This document shows, one piece after another, positions 7,085 through 14,644 of a stretch of DNA of 19,486 bases. Every line of letters starts with the position of its first letter. Positions within the stretch are counted from its first letter, which is position 1. This stretch comes from an uncultured Oscillospiraceae bacterium (lineage in GTDB: Bacteria > Bacillota > Clostridia > Oscillospirales > Oscillospiraceae). Location: contig CAJTLI010000037.1 in NCBI GenBank assembly GCA_910577525.1, forward strand, positions 1-19,486. Reading direction: 5' to 3'. The notes below the pieces were generated by a model. That model searched no databases. It was given only the letters and a program-made list of their open reading frames with translations, and had not been told where the DNA came from. A program made the translations under genes and the position numbers.

Positions 7085-7888
7085 TTATCGCTCCCCTCTA
7101 ACAGAAACGGAGATTTGCCTGTCCTCATTGGCAAATCTCCGTTCTAACTGTTCTACTGTCCAATTTTTTGTGAATTGCCCCAGGGGGTTGTGTCCAAACT
7201 GCGCGATAGCCCGCCTGTCCAACTCCCGGAGCCGTGCCCATAATTCAGGGTGATGGGCACGCAGTTTTTTCAGCTCCCCGATTCGTTGGAGGGGACAGCA
7301 CCAGCAGGAACAGCGGTTGTATATTCGATACAGACCGCCCCAATCAAAGCCCCGGTCATAGCTGATCTGTAAGGCTTCGGCTTCGGTGATGCCCCAATCT
7401 ACCAGGGGATATTGCTCGTTCTTGATGCGCTTCGGCTCGTCGGCAGCGATACCCACATAGTGCAGGGCGTTCCGCTCTTTTTTCAGCCGGTTTACCTCTT
7501 TGTTGATAAGGTGCGTTTTTAACTGGCCCGTACACCAGCGTACACGGACACCGGGCCAGCCGTTTCCATAGAGGGGCACTCCCAGCCGTTGGCGGTTCTC
7601 AATGCTGGACTGCTTCACCTTCGGCTCGTCAAACATCAGCCATTCAAAGCCCCTGGGATGCCGCAGGGTGGTGATGTGGATGCCGCGCTCCCGGTAGAGC
7701 AGGCCGTCCAGCTTTTGCATATGCTCGTACATCTCCGGGAACTCCATGCCCGTATCGGCGGTCAGCACCACGTCAATGGGCATATCCCGTTCGATCATCA
7801 ACAAAAGCATAGCCGTCGAGTCCTTGCCACCTGAGCAGGAGACAGCGTGGTAATCGCCTGTCGTGCGCTCCTTGCTGTCAGCGCCCAT
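7085..7888 (-). CDS. PAPS-reductase-family (PP-loop) protein
   Basis: A 267-residue PP-loop ATPase-type protein. SCSGGKDSTAM (residues 18-28) is the nucleotide-binding PP-loop, followed by VVLTADTGMEFPEMYEH, as in phosphoadenosine phosphosulfate reductases. RVRWCTGQLKT and a C-terminal Cys cluster (RCSCWCCPLQR) suggest a bound metal or Fe-S site. Family members in phages and mobile elements are not sulfate assimilation enzymes; some, such as DndC, act in DNA phosphorothioation, and others are uncharacterised. No dndB, dndD or dndE partner is visible here, so a DNA- or RNA-modifying role is inference. The ATG at 7888 overlaps the TGA of a putative 24-aa ORF by 11 bases. A 14-bp perfect hairpin lies in its last codons. 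Confidence 0.88.
   Translation of the reverse strand: MGADSKERTTGDYHAVSCSGGKDSTAMLLLMIERDMPIDVVLTADTGMEFPEMYEHMQKLDGLLYRERGIHITTLRHPRGFEWLMFDEPKVKQSSIENRQRLGVPLYGNGWPGVRVRWCTGQLKTHLINKEVNRLKKERNALHYVGIAADEPKRIKNEQYPLVDWGITEAEALQISYDRGFDWGGLYRIYNRCSCWCCPLQRIGELKKLRAHHPELWARLRELDRRAIAQFGHNPLGQFTKNWTVEQLERRFANEDRQISVSVRGER
7106..7143 (-). repeat. Perfect 14-bp hairpin in the 3' end of the PAPS-reductase-family gene
   Basis: AACGGAGATTTGCC (7106-7119) and its exact reverse complement (7130-7143) flank a 10-base loop. It lies within the last roughly 20 codons of the gene. On the transcribed strand it is followed by a weak T-containing stretch (TTTCTGTT). It could be an intragenic attenuator, an mRNA-stabilising stem or a protein-binding site. 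Confidence 0.75.
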
Positions 7889-7952
7889 ACTCCCGCCCCC
7901 TCTCCCGGTCAGGCGGTTTCTCGTAAAGCCGCAAACTGTACTTAATGTTCAA
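7878..7952 (-). CDS. Putative 24-aa leader peptide, TTG start
   Basis: A short frame starts at TTG (7952) with a strong AAGGAGG eight bases upstream. It encodes a basic, charged peptide that begins MNIKYSLRLYEKPPDRER and ends EYGR. Its TGA lies 11 bases inside the PAPS-reductase-family gene (ATGGGCGCTGA), whose own ribosome binding site is poor (GAGGGGGCGGGAGT). The strong site in front of the small frame, and the overlap, suggest that ribosomes translate the small ORF first and then reinitiate. It could be a coupling leader rather than a functional peptide. No family is recognised. Confidence 0.5.
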   Translation of the reverse strand: MNIKYSLRLYEKPPDRERGREYGR

Positions 7953-7970
7953 TGTTGGTTCCTCCTTGTC

Positions 7971-8014
7971 CAAAAATTTACACCGCCCTGTGTCCAGTGG
8001 ACTAAGAGCGGTGT
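7971..8014 (-). terminator. Hairpin plus T-tract upstream of the PAPS-reductase operon
   Basis: On the minus strand ACACCGC pairs with GCGGTGT (8008-8014 with 7980-7986), with an inner stem GTCCA/TGGAC. It is followed by AAATTTTT and then, within a few bases, the ribosome binding site of the 24-aa ORF. It may terminate the 50-aa gene's transcript or attenuate the downstream genes. The stem is interrupted, so confidence is moderate. Confidence 0.45.
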
Positions 8015-8046
8015 ATGTACGGTATATATGGAGGAACGTGGTTTTA

Positions 8047-8199
8047 TCAGGCCATCAGTTTTATCAGAAGCTCGTTCACCGGCCCAGCGTCCCGGCCCTG
8101 GGCGGTCAGCTTGTTCCGCCAGTCCATCAGGTACTTTCTCACAAGCCGGTATTCCTTATCAGTCAGTTCAAGATAGACTTTCTTTTCCCGTTTGAACAT
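8047..8199 (-). CDS. Small charged protein (50 aa)
   Basis: ATG at 8199 with GAAAGGAG about ten bases upstream; the frame extends further upstream but without a better start. The protein begins MFKREKKVYLELTDKEYRLV, continues RKYLMDWRNKLTAQGRD and ends VNELLIKLMA. It is mostly helical, with many Lys, Arg and Glu residues, and has no membrane segment. Similar small proteins occur in Tn1549-like elements, but I know of no function. It is the first gene after the adhesin and has its own candidate promoter (TTGAAA-17-TACGAT). An 11-bp inverted repeat places the -35 box in one arm and the start codon in the other, so it is probably regulated separately from the surface genes. Confidence 0.75.
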   Translation of the reverse strand: MFKREKKVYLELTDKEYRLVRKYLMDWRNKLTAQGRDAGPVNELLIKLMA

Positions 8200-8258
8200 T
8201 TGAAACAGCTCCTTTCTCTGCCCACATCGTACAGGAAAAAGCAAGCGGTTTCAAATGT
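8196..8258 (-). promoter_or_regulatory. 11-bp perfect inverted repeat spanning -35 box and start codon
   Basis: ACATTTGAAAC (minus strand, 8258-8248) and its exact reverse complement GTTTCAAATGT (8206-8196) are 41 bases apart. The upstream arm contains the candidate -35 (TTGAAA). The downstream arm contains the ATG of the 50-aa gene. Either a bound dimer bridges the two half-sites or, if transcription starts further upstream, the RNA stem hides the start codon. Confidence 0.6.
8226..8254 (-). promoter_or_regulatory. Candidate sigma-A promoter for the 50-aa gene
   Basis: TTGAAA (8254-8249), a 17-base spacer and TACGAT (8231-8226) on the minus strand: 5/6 and 4/6 matches to consensus at the ideal spacing, 27 bases before the ATG. 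Confidence 0.45.
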
Positions 8259-8274
8259 GCGAACGGGTATGTAA

Positions 8275-8295
8275 GTGGCCCGCTGTGCGGGCCAC
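8275..8295 (-). terminator. GC-rich hairpin after the adhesin stop
   Basis: GTGGCCCG pairs with CGGGCCAC (8 bp, loop of five), 11 bases downstream of the adhesin TAA. No T-run follows (TTACATACC), so it may be an mRNA 3' stabiliser or a weak terminator. A similar stem lies at 19422-19438. Confidence 0.4.
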
Positions 8296-8305
8296 GGGGA
8301 AATGC

Positions 8306-11300
8306 TTAATACCCTGTCCGGGGCAGGGTCGTGGGAGGTGCGTAGACCTTCGTCACCCAGCGGGTGGTAGCCATGATCCACTGTCTGTTGTAGATGCCGC
8401 CCACGTCCGCCTGGTTCACAAACTGGCTTCCGCCCTTGGCCCAGGACACAACAGTGCAGTCGATCTTGGGGGCTTCCACCTGCCGGAAGTTGGCGGGAAC
8501 GACGCCGAACACGAACATCACCTCTGTGACGTACTCGTTGGACGCCAGCCGCAGGGCCACGGGGGACGCCTCCAGCACATAGTTCTGCTGGGTGTTCAGG
8601 CTGTCCGCCAGAACGCGGTAATCGCTGCCGGAGAGATTGGTCTTGTAGACGATCTTATAGCTGCCAGCGGCATTGTAGGTGCCGGTGGTGATCTTCGCCA
8701 GCCGTACCGCCTCCACGGGCAGGGTATCCCTCCAATAGAAAGAGGTGAGCGCCGTGGTGGAGTTGTTGCCGATGCCGCTGAACGTGTAGCGGATATTCTG
8801 ACCGGGCATGACCTCGGCATAGCCGGTTTTCTCAATGGACACATTGGTGTAAAGGCTCTTGTTGGTCATAGCCGCTTTGACGATCTGGCCGGCGTGTTCG
8901 ATCTCCACGTCGATGGGGGTCTTGTCCAGCCCATAGAAGTCAGCGGCCTGGGATTCTATCACCTGATAGCGGCCCAGGGGCAGGGGCTTGGACACAGCCA
9001 CGCCGTTTTTGTCGGTGCGGATGGTGTCAACAAGGTTGCCGGTGCGGTAGTGGTAGATTTCAAAGACGGTGCCGGGGATGGGGGTGCCAGCGGGCCAGCC
9101 GTTCATACTGTTGTAGTCGGCGCTGGTCTTGTTGATCTGGATTTGCCCTGTGACAGCGGTGTTCTTCCAGGTGATGGTGGTGCAGCCGCCGTACTCCACA
9201 TAAATGGTCTTGGGCTGGGTGTCCAGGATATAGCCCTCGGCGCACTCAATTTCCCGGATGGTGTATCTGCCGTCCTCCAACTCCTTGTCGATATACACAT
9301 ACCCCTCGTTGTCGCTTTCGTAGGTGCCGATGGGGTTGCCCTTGGCGTCGGAAAGCAGGAACTTCACGCCATAAATCCCCTTGCCGGTCACGCTGTCGAT
9401 TTTGTGAATGAGGGCGCTCCCGGCCTGCCGGTTGGTGATCTCCAGCGTGGCGGTGCTACCGTCCTTCACCTCGATCTGATGGGGCGTATCATCCAGCTTA
9501 TAGCCCTTGGCGGCTTTCAGCTCCACCACCTGATACCAGCCCTTTTCCGCTTCGGGCAGATTGATAACGCCGTTGGCATCGGTGGTGTAGGTGCCAATAA
9601 TTTCCCCGTTGAGCTTGCGGATTTCAAACTGGACGCCCTTGATGCGCTCCCCGGTTTCCTCGTCCTTTTTGATGATGGAAAGGCCCCCCACCTTCGTGTT
9701 ATACACGGTGATGGTCTGCGTGTCGCTGGCATTGACCTTGACCGTCTGCGTTTTGGTGCCCTCGTCCATCACATAACCGGGCAGGGGCTTGGTTTCCGTG
9801 ATGACCAGCGTACCCACCACGCCGGAAATGCGGATTTCGCCGTTGGCGTCGGTCTTGTAGAGGCCCTTGCTGGACAGGTGGCCGTAGTCGTCGTCCAGGT
9901 AGGAGCCGTCCGAGTAGGTGATCTGGAACTCCACCCCGGCCAGCGGTTCGCCGGTCTGCTTGTCCAGCTTCTTCACCACGATACAGCCCTGCTTGGCGTT
10001 GTAAAAACGGAGGGTCTGAACTTCGCCGGACTTGATAAGGATGGACTTGGGCTGGCCGTCCAAAACGTAGCCCTCCAATGTCTTGATCTCCCGTGCGGTG
10101 ACGGTGGTGCCGGGGGTCAGGCCGTCCAGCACGATCCGGCCCGCCTCGTCCGTGATAAACTCGCCGTTGCTGTTGCCTACCACCGCGCCGGAGCTGTCGG
10201 TGATAAGGAACGTAACACCTTTCAGCGGGGTCGTGGTGCCCTCGATATACTTCTCGATCACAAGGGTGGTGCTGGGGGTGTTGGTGAAGTGGAGGGTCTG
10301 CGTGTCATTGGGGTTCACAACCACCGTCTGCGTCCGGGTGGCCTCGTCGATGGTGTAGCCGGGAATGGTGGCCGTTTCCGTCACTACCAGCGTACCGACA
10401 ACGCCGTTAATGGTGATTTTGCCGTCCTTATCGGTAAAATACAGGCCGTTGCTGCTGATCTGCCCGTTTTCAGCCGGTACGAACTCCCCTGTGGAGGTAG
10501 TCACCTTGAAGGTGACGCCTTGCAAGGGCTTCCCGGTGAGGGAATCCCGCTTGTCGATCACCAGCGTACCGGCCTTGGAGTTGGTGACAACAACGGTCTG
10601 CGTGTCGCCGCCCTGCCCGATGACCACATTGGTGCTGGCGCTGTCCATGACATACCCGGTGGGGGCCTTGATTTCAGTCAGGACGTAAGCGCCGGGGGCG
10701 AGGTTGGTGATCTTGATTTCCCCCTGTGCGTCGGTGGTAAAAATGCCGTTTTGGGTCAAAGTGCTGGTGCCGATCACACCGTCCAGCCCTACCTCACAGC
10801 CTGCGGCGGTGGTCACGCGGAACTGTGCGCCGGGGAGGGGCTGGCCGGTGGCGCTGTCCCGTTTCTGGATGATGATGGCCCCGCGAGGCTGGTTCTTAAA
10901 GGTCAGGCTGACGGTGCGGCCCTCTTTGATCTGGACGGTCTGGCTCTGCGTGTCCAGAATAAAGCCAGCGGGGGCGCGGGTTTCCGTCACCACCACACTC
11001 TTGCCGGGGGTCAGGCCGGTGATGCGGATTTCGCCGTTTTCATCGGTTCTGAAAACGCCGTTGCTGTCGCCCACAACGGTGCCGTCCGCATACAAAACCT
11101 TAAACTCGGCGTTCTGCAAGGTGACGGAGGGGTTCACCGAACAGACCTTGCGGATAAGCAAAATTCCGTCCGGGGCGTTGGAAAATCTGACAGTGACAAC
11201 GCTCTGCTCCCCACTGTCAGCCAGCATGATGGTTTCGGAGGACTGGATAATGTTGTACCCGTCCGCAGCGTCTACTTCCTCCAGCACATACGCGCCGGGG

Positions 11301-12130
11301 TTGAGGCCCGTCCACATGGCGGTGCCGTTCTTCCCGGTAACTTTGGTGCCGATGACGGTGCCGCCTGTGCCGCTGGTGCCGCCCAAATACCGCAGTTGGA
11401 ACGTGCAGCCGGGGAGGGCCGCGCCGGTCACGCTGTCATATTTCTCAACGATCACAGCATTTTTCGGCACATTTTCAAAGGTGATGACCTTGCTCTCGCC
11501 GCCCTTGATATAAAATTCCTGGGTAGCGGGCTGCTTGATGGTGTACCCTGCGGCGGGTTCCAGCTCCGTCACCTTGTACCAGCCGTCACGCAGCAGGTCA
11601 ACGAAAAACTGGCCGTTCTCATCGGAGAAGAACGTGCCCAGGCTGTTCAATTCGCCGGTGGTCGTGTTGTTGGAGCCGTACCAAACCTCAAACTTGGCCC
11701 CCTTGATGGGACTGCCGGTGATGCTGTCCACCTTGTTTACCGTCAGGGTCGGCTTTTTGTGGTTCTCAAAATAGATGGTGTGGTCGCGGTTGGGGTAGAG
11801 GGTCACAAGCTGGCTGGGTGCGTCCATGAGCCAGGGGGCCGGGACAGACTTCTCGGAGATTTCGTACACTCCGGGGAGAAGGTTGTCCAGCGTGGCCTTG
11901 CCCTGGCTGTCCGTCTTGATCTCGTCCACGCTGTGGCCGTCCGCCGCCCGGACGGTAAAAACGGTGTCCGGGATGGGGTCGCCGGTGTCCGCGTCCTTTT
12001 TGTAGACGATCAGGTTGGGTCTGCGCTGGTTCTCAATGGTGATGGTGCTGGTCTGGCCGGGGAACAGCTCCACATGGTATTCCTGGAGGTCAAGAATGTG
12101 GTCGGCAACCGTGGCCGTCTCCTTCAGCAT
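8306..12130 (-). CDS. CnaB-repeat adhesin, 3' part (frameshifted)
   Basis: This is the C-terminal 1274 codons of the adhesin. It continues the 5' part in another phase; there is no signal peptide, and no ribosome binding site precedes the nominal ATG at 12130. It starts in the tail of a CnaB domain (VADHILDLQEYHVELFPGQT), then carries about 11 complete CnaB (SpaA-like) domains of 85-100 residues. Each has an N-terminal Lys (for example LVIDKRDSLTGKPLQG), a Glu in TETATIPGY-type motifs and a terminal Asn in FTN-type motifs, the residues of intramolecular Lys-Asn isopeptide bonds. Residues about 1090-1274 are a different extracellular domain, ending exactly in TTLPRTGY. The LPxTG-like motif is present, but the usual hydrophobic segment and basic tail are absent. 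It would form a long, protease-resistant surface stalk. Confidence 0.8.
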   Translation of the reverse strand: MLKETATVADHILDLQEYHVELFPGQTSTITIENQRRPNLIVYKKDADTGDPIPDTVFTVRAADGHSVDEIKTDSQGKATLDNLLPGVYEISEKSVPAPWLMDAPSQLVTLYPNRDHTIYFENHKKPTLTVNKVDSITGSPIKGAKFEVWYGSNNTTTGELNSLGTFFSDENGQFFVDLLRDGWYKVTELEPAAGYTIKQPATQEFYIKGGESKVITFENVPKNAVIVEKYDSVTGAALPGCTFQLRYLGGTSGTGGTVIGTKVTGKNGTAMWTGLNPGAYVLEEVDAADGYNIIQSSETIMLADSGEQSVVTVRFSNAPDGILLIRKVCSVNPSVTLQNAEFKVLYADGTVVGDSNGVFRTDENGEIRITGLTPGKSVVVTETRAPAGFILDTQSQTVQIKEGRTVSLTFKNQPRGAIIIQKRDSATGQPLPGAQFRVTTAAGCEVGLDGVIGTSTLTQNGIFTTDAQGEIKITNLAPGAYVLTEIKAPTGYVMDSASTNVVIGQGGDTQTVVVTNSKAGTLVIDKRDSLTGKPLQGVTFKVTTSTGEFVPAENGQISSNGLYFTDKDGKITINGVVGTLVVTETATIPGYTIDEATRTQTVVVNPNDTQTLHFTNTPSTTLVIEKYIEGTTTPLKGVTFLITDSSGAVVGNSNGEFITDEAGRIVLDGLTPGTTVTAREIKTLEGYVLDGQPKSILIKSGEVQTLRFYNAKQGCIVVKKLDKQTGEPLAGVEFQITYSDGSYLDDDYGHLSSKGLYKTDANGEIRISGVVGTLVITETKPLPGYVMDEGTKTQTVKVNASDTQTITVYNTKVGGLSIIKKDEETGERIKGVQFEIRKLNGEIIGTYTTDANGVINLPEAEKGWYQVVELKAAKGYKLDDTPHQIEVKDGSTATLEITNRQAGSALIHKIDSVTGKGIYGVKFLLSDAKGNPIGTYESDNEGYVYIDKELEDGRYTIREIECAEGYILDTQPKTIYVEYGGCTTITWKNTAVTGQIQINKTSADYNSMNGWPAGTPIPGTVFEIYHYRTGNLVDTIRTDKNGVAVSKPLPLGRYQVIESQAADFYGLDKTPIDVEIEHAGQIVKAAMTNKSLYTNVSIEKTGYAEVMPGQNIRYTFSGIGNNSTTALTSFYWRDTLPVEAVRLAKITTGTYNAAGSYKIVYKTNLSGSDYRVLADSLNTQQNYVLEASPVALRLASNEYVTEVMFVFGVVPANFRQVEAPKIDCTVVSWAKGGSQFVNQADVGGIYNRQWIMATTRWVTKVYAPPTTLPRTGY

Positions 12131-14564
12131 CGTCGATCAGGTAGCCGTCCGGGGCCTCCAGCTCCCGCACTTCGTATGCGCCGGGGGTCAGCTTGGACAG
12201 GTCGATTTCCCCGTTGATGTCCGTGGTGAACTCCTGCCGGTAGCTGCCGCCCACCAGCTTGAACTCAAAGCGGACGTTGGGCAGGGATTTCATGGTGATG
12301 CTGTCCACCTTAATCAAGTGGATGCCCGGTTTCAGGGAATTGAAAAAGACCAGCTCCCGCGTCTGCGTGTCGCCTGCCTTTAACTCGATCTGCTGGGGGG
12401 TGCTGTTTACCACATGAGCGTCATCCGTGGCGATTTCCTTCACCAAATAAGTGCCGGGGTCGAGGTCATACAGGAAAATCTCGCCGCTGGCGTTGGTGGT
12501 GTACTCCCCGAACAGGTCGCCGTCGTGCCAAACCTCAAAGGTCACATCAGGCATGGGGGAATTGCTGGTCAGGTCGTATTTGAGGATGCGGAGGGCGGGC
12601 CTCGCCCGGTTGGTGACGGTCAGCACGGGGTCGTCCTCGGTGGCGGGGTCATACGGGTCAATGTGGATGCCGTGAGGGGTCTTATCCAGCACATACCCGG
12701 CGGGGGCGGCGGTTTCCACAATTTCGATATACGCCTCTTTTTGGATGCCGGTCACGCGGGCCTCGCCGTCGTCGTTGGTGGTGACGGAGGTAATGAGCTT
12801 GCCGTCCGCGAACACATCAAAGCTGGCGTTGGGGAGGGATACGCCCGTCTGCTCGTCCACCTTGATGATGGTCAGGCTGATGTCCCGCACGTTCTCCCAG
12901 GTGATAAGCACATCCTTGGTGCCGTCCCACTCCACCGTTTCCACACGGGTGGACTTCACATAACCGTCCGGGGGCGTCTGCTCCGTGATACGATAGGAGC
13001 CGTAGGGCAGCTCGTCACCCTCAAAAGAGATGATGCCGTCAAAGCCGGTGATGCCGGTGGTCATATAGGAGCCGTCGATCTGCTCAAAGCGGAACACGGC
13101 CCCCTGCAAGCTGCCCTTGTTCTGCGCGTCCACCTTCTTGATGGTGAAGCCCCGTTCCACGTCGTCCGTGATGGTCACATACTCGGTGCGGCCAGCGGTC
13201 AGGGTGACGTTCATGGGGGCCACGATCTGATAGCCCTCCGGGGCGGCAGTTTCCGTCAGGGTAAACTTTTCGTCGGCGGGCAGGTCACGCCATACGATCT
13301 GCCCGTTGCGGTCTGTGGTGCCGCTGACGCTGGTGCCCTTGTCGCCGGTCAGGGTGAACTCGGCTCCCTCCAGGGGAGCGCCGCCCGCCCCGGCCTTGAT
13401 AACCTGCAAGCTGGCGGTGTCGGGTTCCTCCGTGCCGCTCCACTTAAAGGGGATTTGTGCGTCCAGATTGGTATAGCCGGGGTCGGAAATGATATAGGAT
13501 TGCTCCGACGCGGCGGGGTTGTAGGCCAGGAACAAGTTGTACTGCGCCACGCCGCCTGTGGCCTTGATGGTAAAGCTGCCTTCGGTGGGCACATTGTCCA
13601 CGGGGAGGCAGACCTTGAACGTGCCGTAATACTCGCTGCCGTTGGAGTTGAGGTTTGTGCTGTGCTGTCTGCTGGTGTCCACCAGATAGCAGGTGGCCCC
13701 ATTCTCCTGCACGGTTTCCAGCGGGGAGTTGTTCTCCGCTACAAAGATGGTGCCCTGGGGAGCGTCGGTGGAGTACACCTTGGTCTTACGCCCGTCGATC
13801 CAGGTGGAGGTGGCGGAGGCCAGATACACCACACGGGTATAATACTCCTTGCCGTTGATGCGTTCCAGCTTGATACCGTCGCTGCCGTCCTCGGCTGCGC
13901 CCTCCAAACCGTACTCATTGACTACCTCGATACCGCGAATGTCCCTGTTTTCCTCGGCTCGGAGGGACAGGCCGGTGTGGAGGGGCTGTGTCCAATGCTG
14001 GGCCAGCTTTACGATAGCCTTGGCGCTGTCGAAAATACGGATTTTCTGTGCGTCTGCGGTGGGTTCAGCGAGGGTGTCGCGGCCTGCCGTAAAGGAGGTG
14101 CCGGGGATGGCAAGCTGGCCGCAGGAGGCCCAGATTGCCAACTGCGTGGCGTATTTGTACTCGTCCTCGGTCAGCGCGTTTACACCCCGCACATCGTCCT
14201 GATGCAGTTCCTTGAACTGTTCCAGCGTCCTGTTGGGGTAGCCGCCCGCAAACACGCCCATCGTCTGCGGGTTGCGGTTATAGGGCTGGACGGTCAGGGC
14301 CTTGGAGGGGGATACCCCTTTCAGCCCGTGATTGACGCAGTAGGCGGTGCCGGTCAGACCGTCGTTGCTGGTGTACTTCCAGTAGCCGCCGCCGATGGTG
14401 CCGCCGTTCTTCTTGGACAGGTAGTTGCCAAACCCGGCCTGCTGGATGGTGACGGTGCCGCTGTTTTCCAACGTGGCGGCGCTGGCGGGGACTGCCATCA
14501 GGCCAAACAGCGTAGCCACCACCAGCAGCATGGATAGCAGGCGGTTGAAATGCTTGTGTTTCAT
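12090..14564 (-). CDS. Thioester-domain/CnaB adhesin, 5' part (frameshifted)
   Basis: The ATG at 14564 has GAAAGGAG upstream. A signal peptide (MKHKHFNRLLSMLLVVATLF..., cut near ASA-A at 28-30) precedes a thioester domain. Cys76 (TAYCVNHG) and Gln141 in YATQLAIWA match the family's Cys...TQxAIW pair, which forms an internal Cys-Gln thioester able to bond covalently to host proteins. From about residue 382 follow CnaB domains: four complete, and a fifth that is cut at APDGYLIDDA before the frame runs into TGA. Joined to the 3' part, the protein would have about 2085 residues. It is secreted to the cell surface, presumably handled by the adjacent sortase. An intrinsic terminator lies 25 bases before the start. 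Without the 3' part this product lacks any anchor. Confidence 0.82.
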   Translation of the reverse strand: MKHKHFNRLLSMLLVVATLFGLMAVPASAATLENSGTVTIQQAGFGNYLSKKNGGTIGGGYWKYTSNDGLTGTAYCVNHGLKGVSPSKALTVQPYNRNPQTMGVFAGGYPNRTLEQFKELHQDDVRGVNALTEDEYKYATQLAIWASCGQLAIPGTSFTAGRDTLAEPTADAQKIRIFDSAKAIVKLAQHWTQPLHTGLSLRAEENRDIRGIEVVNEYGLEGAAEDGSDGIKLERINGKEYYTRVVYLASATSTWIDGRKTKVYSTDAPQGTIFVAENNSPLETVQENGATCYLVDTSRQHSTNLNSNGSEYYGTFKVCLPVDNVPTEGSFTIKATGGVAQYNLFLAYNPAASEQSYIISDPGYTNLDAQIPFKWSGTEEPDTASLQVIKAGAGGAPLEGAEFTLTGDKGTSVSGTTDRNGQIVWRDLPADEKFTLTETAAPEGYQIVAPMNVTLTAGRTEYVTITDDVERGFTIKKVDAQNKGSLQGAVFRFEQIDGSYMTTGITGFDGIISFEGDELPYGSYRITEQTPPDGYVKSTRVETVEWDGTKDVLITWENVRDISLTIIKVDEQTGVSLPNASFDVFADGKLITSVTTNDDGEARVTGIQKEAYIEIVETAAPAGYVLDKTPHGIHIDPYDPATEDDPVLTVTNRARPALRILKYDLTSNSPMPDVTFEVWHDGDLFGEYTTNASGEIFLYDLDPGTYLVKEIATDDAHVVNSTPQQIELKAGDTQTRELVFFNSLKPGIHLIKVDSITMKSLPNVRFEFKLVGGSYRQEFTTDINGEIDLSKLTPGAYEVRELEAPDGYLIDDAEGDGHGCRPHS

Positions 14565-14588
14565 GGGTTCTCCTTTCTTTCCGGGCAT

Positions 14589-14620
14589 AAGAAAAGGCAG
14601 GCTGTTTTCACAGTCTGCCT
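14589..14620 (-). terminator. Intrinsic terminator between transglutaminase-like gene and adhesin
   Basis: On the minus strand AGGCAG-CTGT pairs with ACAG-CTGCCT around one mismatch, with a small loop, and is followed by TTTTCTT. It lies 25 bases after the upstream TAA and directly before the adhesin's ribosome binding site, so it could also act as an attenuator. Confidence 0.7.
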
Positions 14621-14644
14621 ATCCGATGCGCTTGTTCAGTTGGC

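Noticed and set aside
8255..12217. Very long open frame (1320 codons) on the plus strand, antisense to the adhesin
   Set aside because: It mirrors the CnaB repeats of the minus strand, lacks a good ribosome binding site and shows repeated low-complexity Gly/Val/His/Asp sequence, as expected from a GC-rich gene read backwards.
12414..14537. 707-codon plus-strand frame
   Set aside because: Antisense shadow of the adhesin's 5' part; the minus strand has a signal peptide, thioester motif and CnaB domains.
8306..14564. CRISPR or tandem DNA repeat array
   Set aside because: The periodicity is at protein level (85-100-residue CnaB domains) with diverged DNA, not identical short repeats with spacers.
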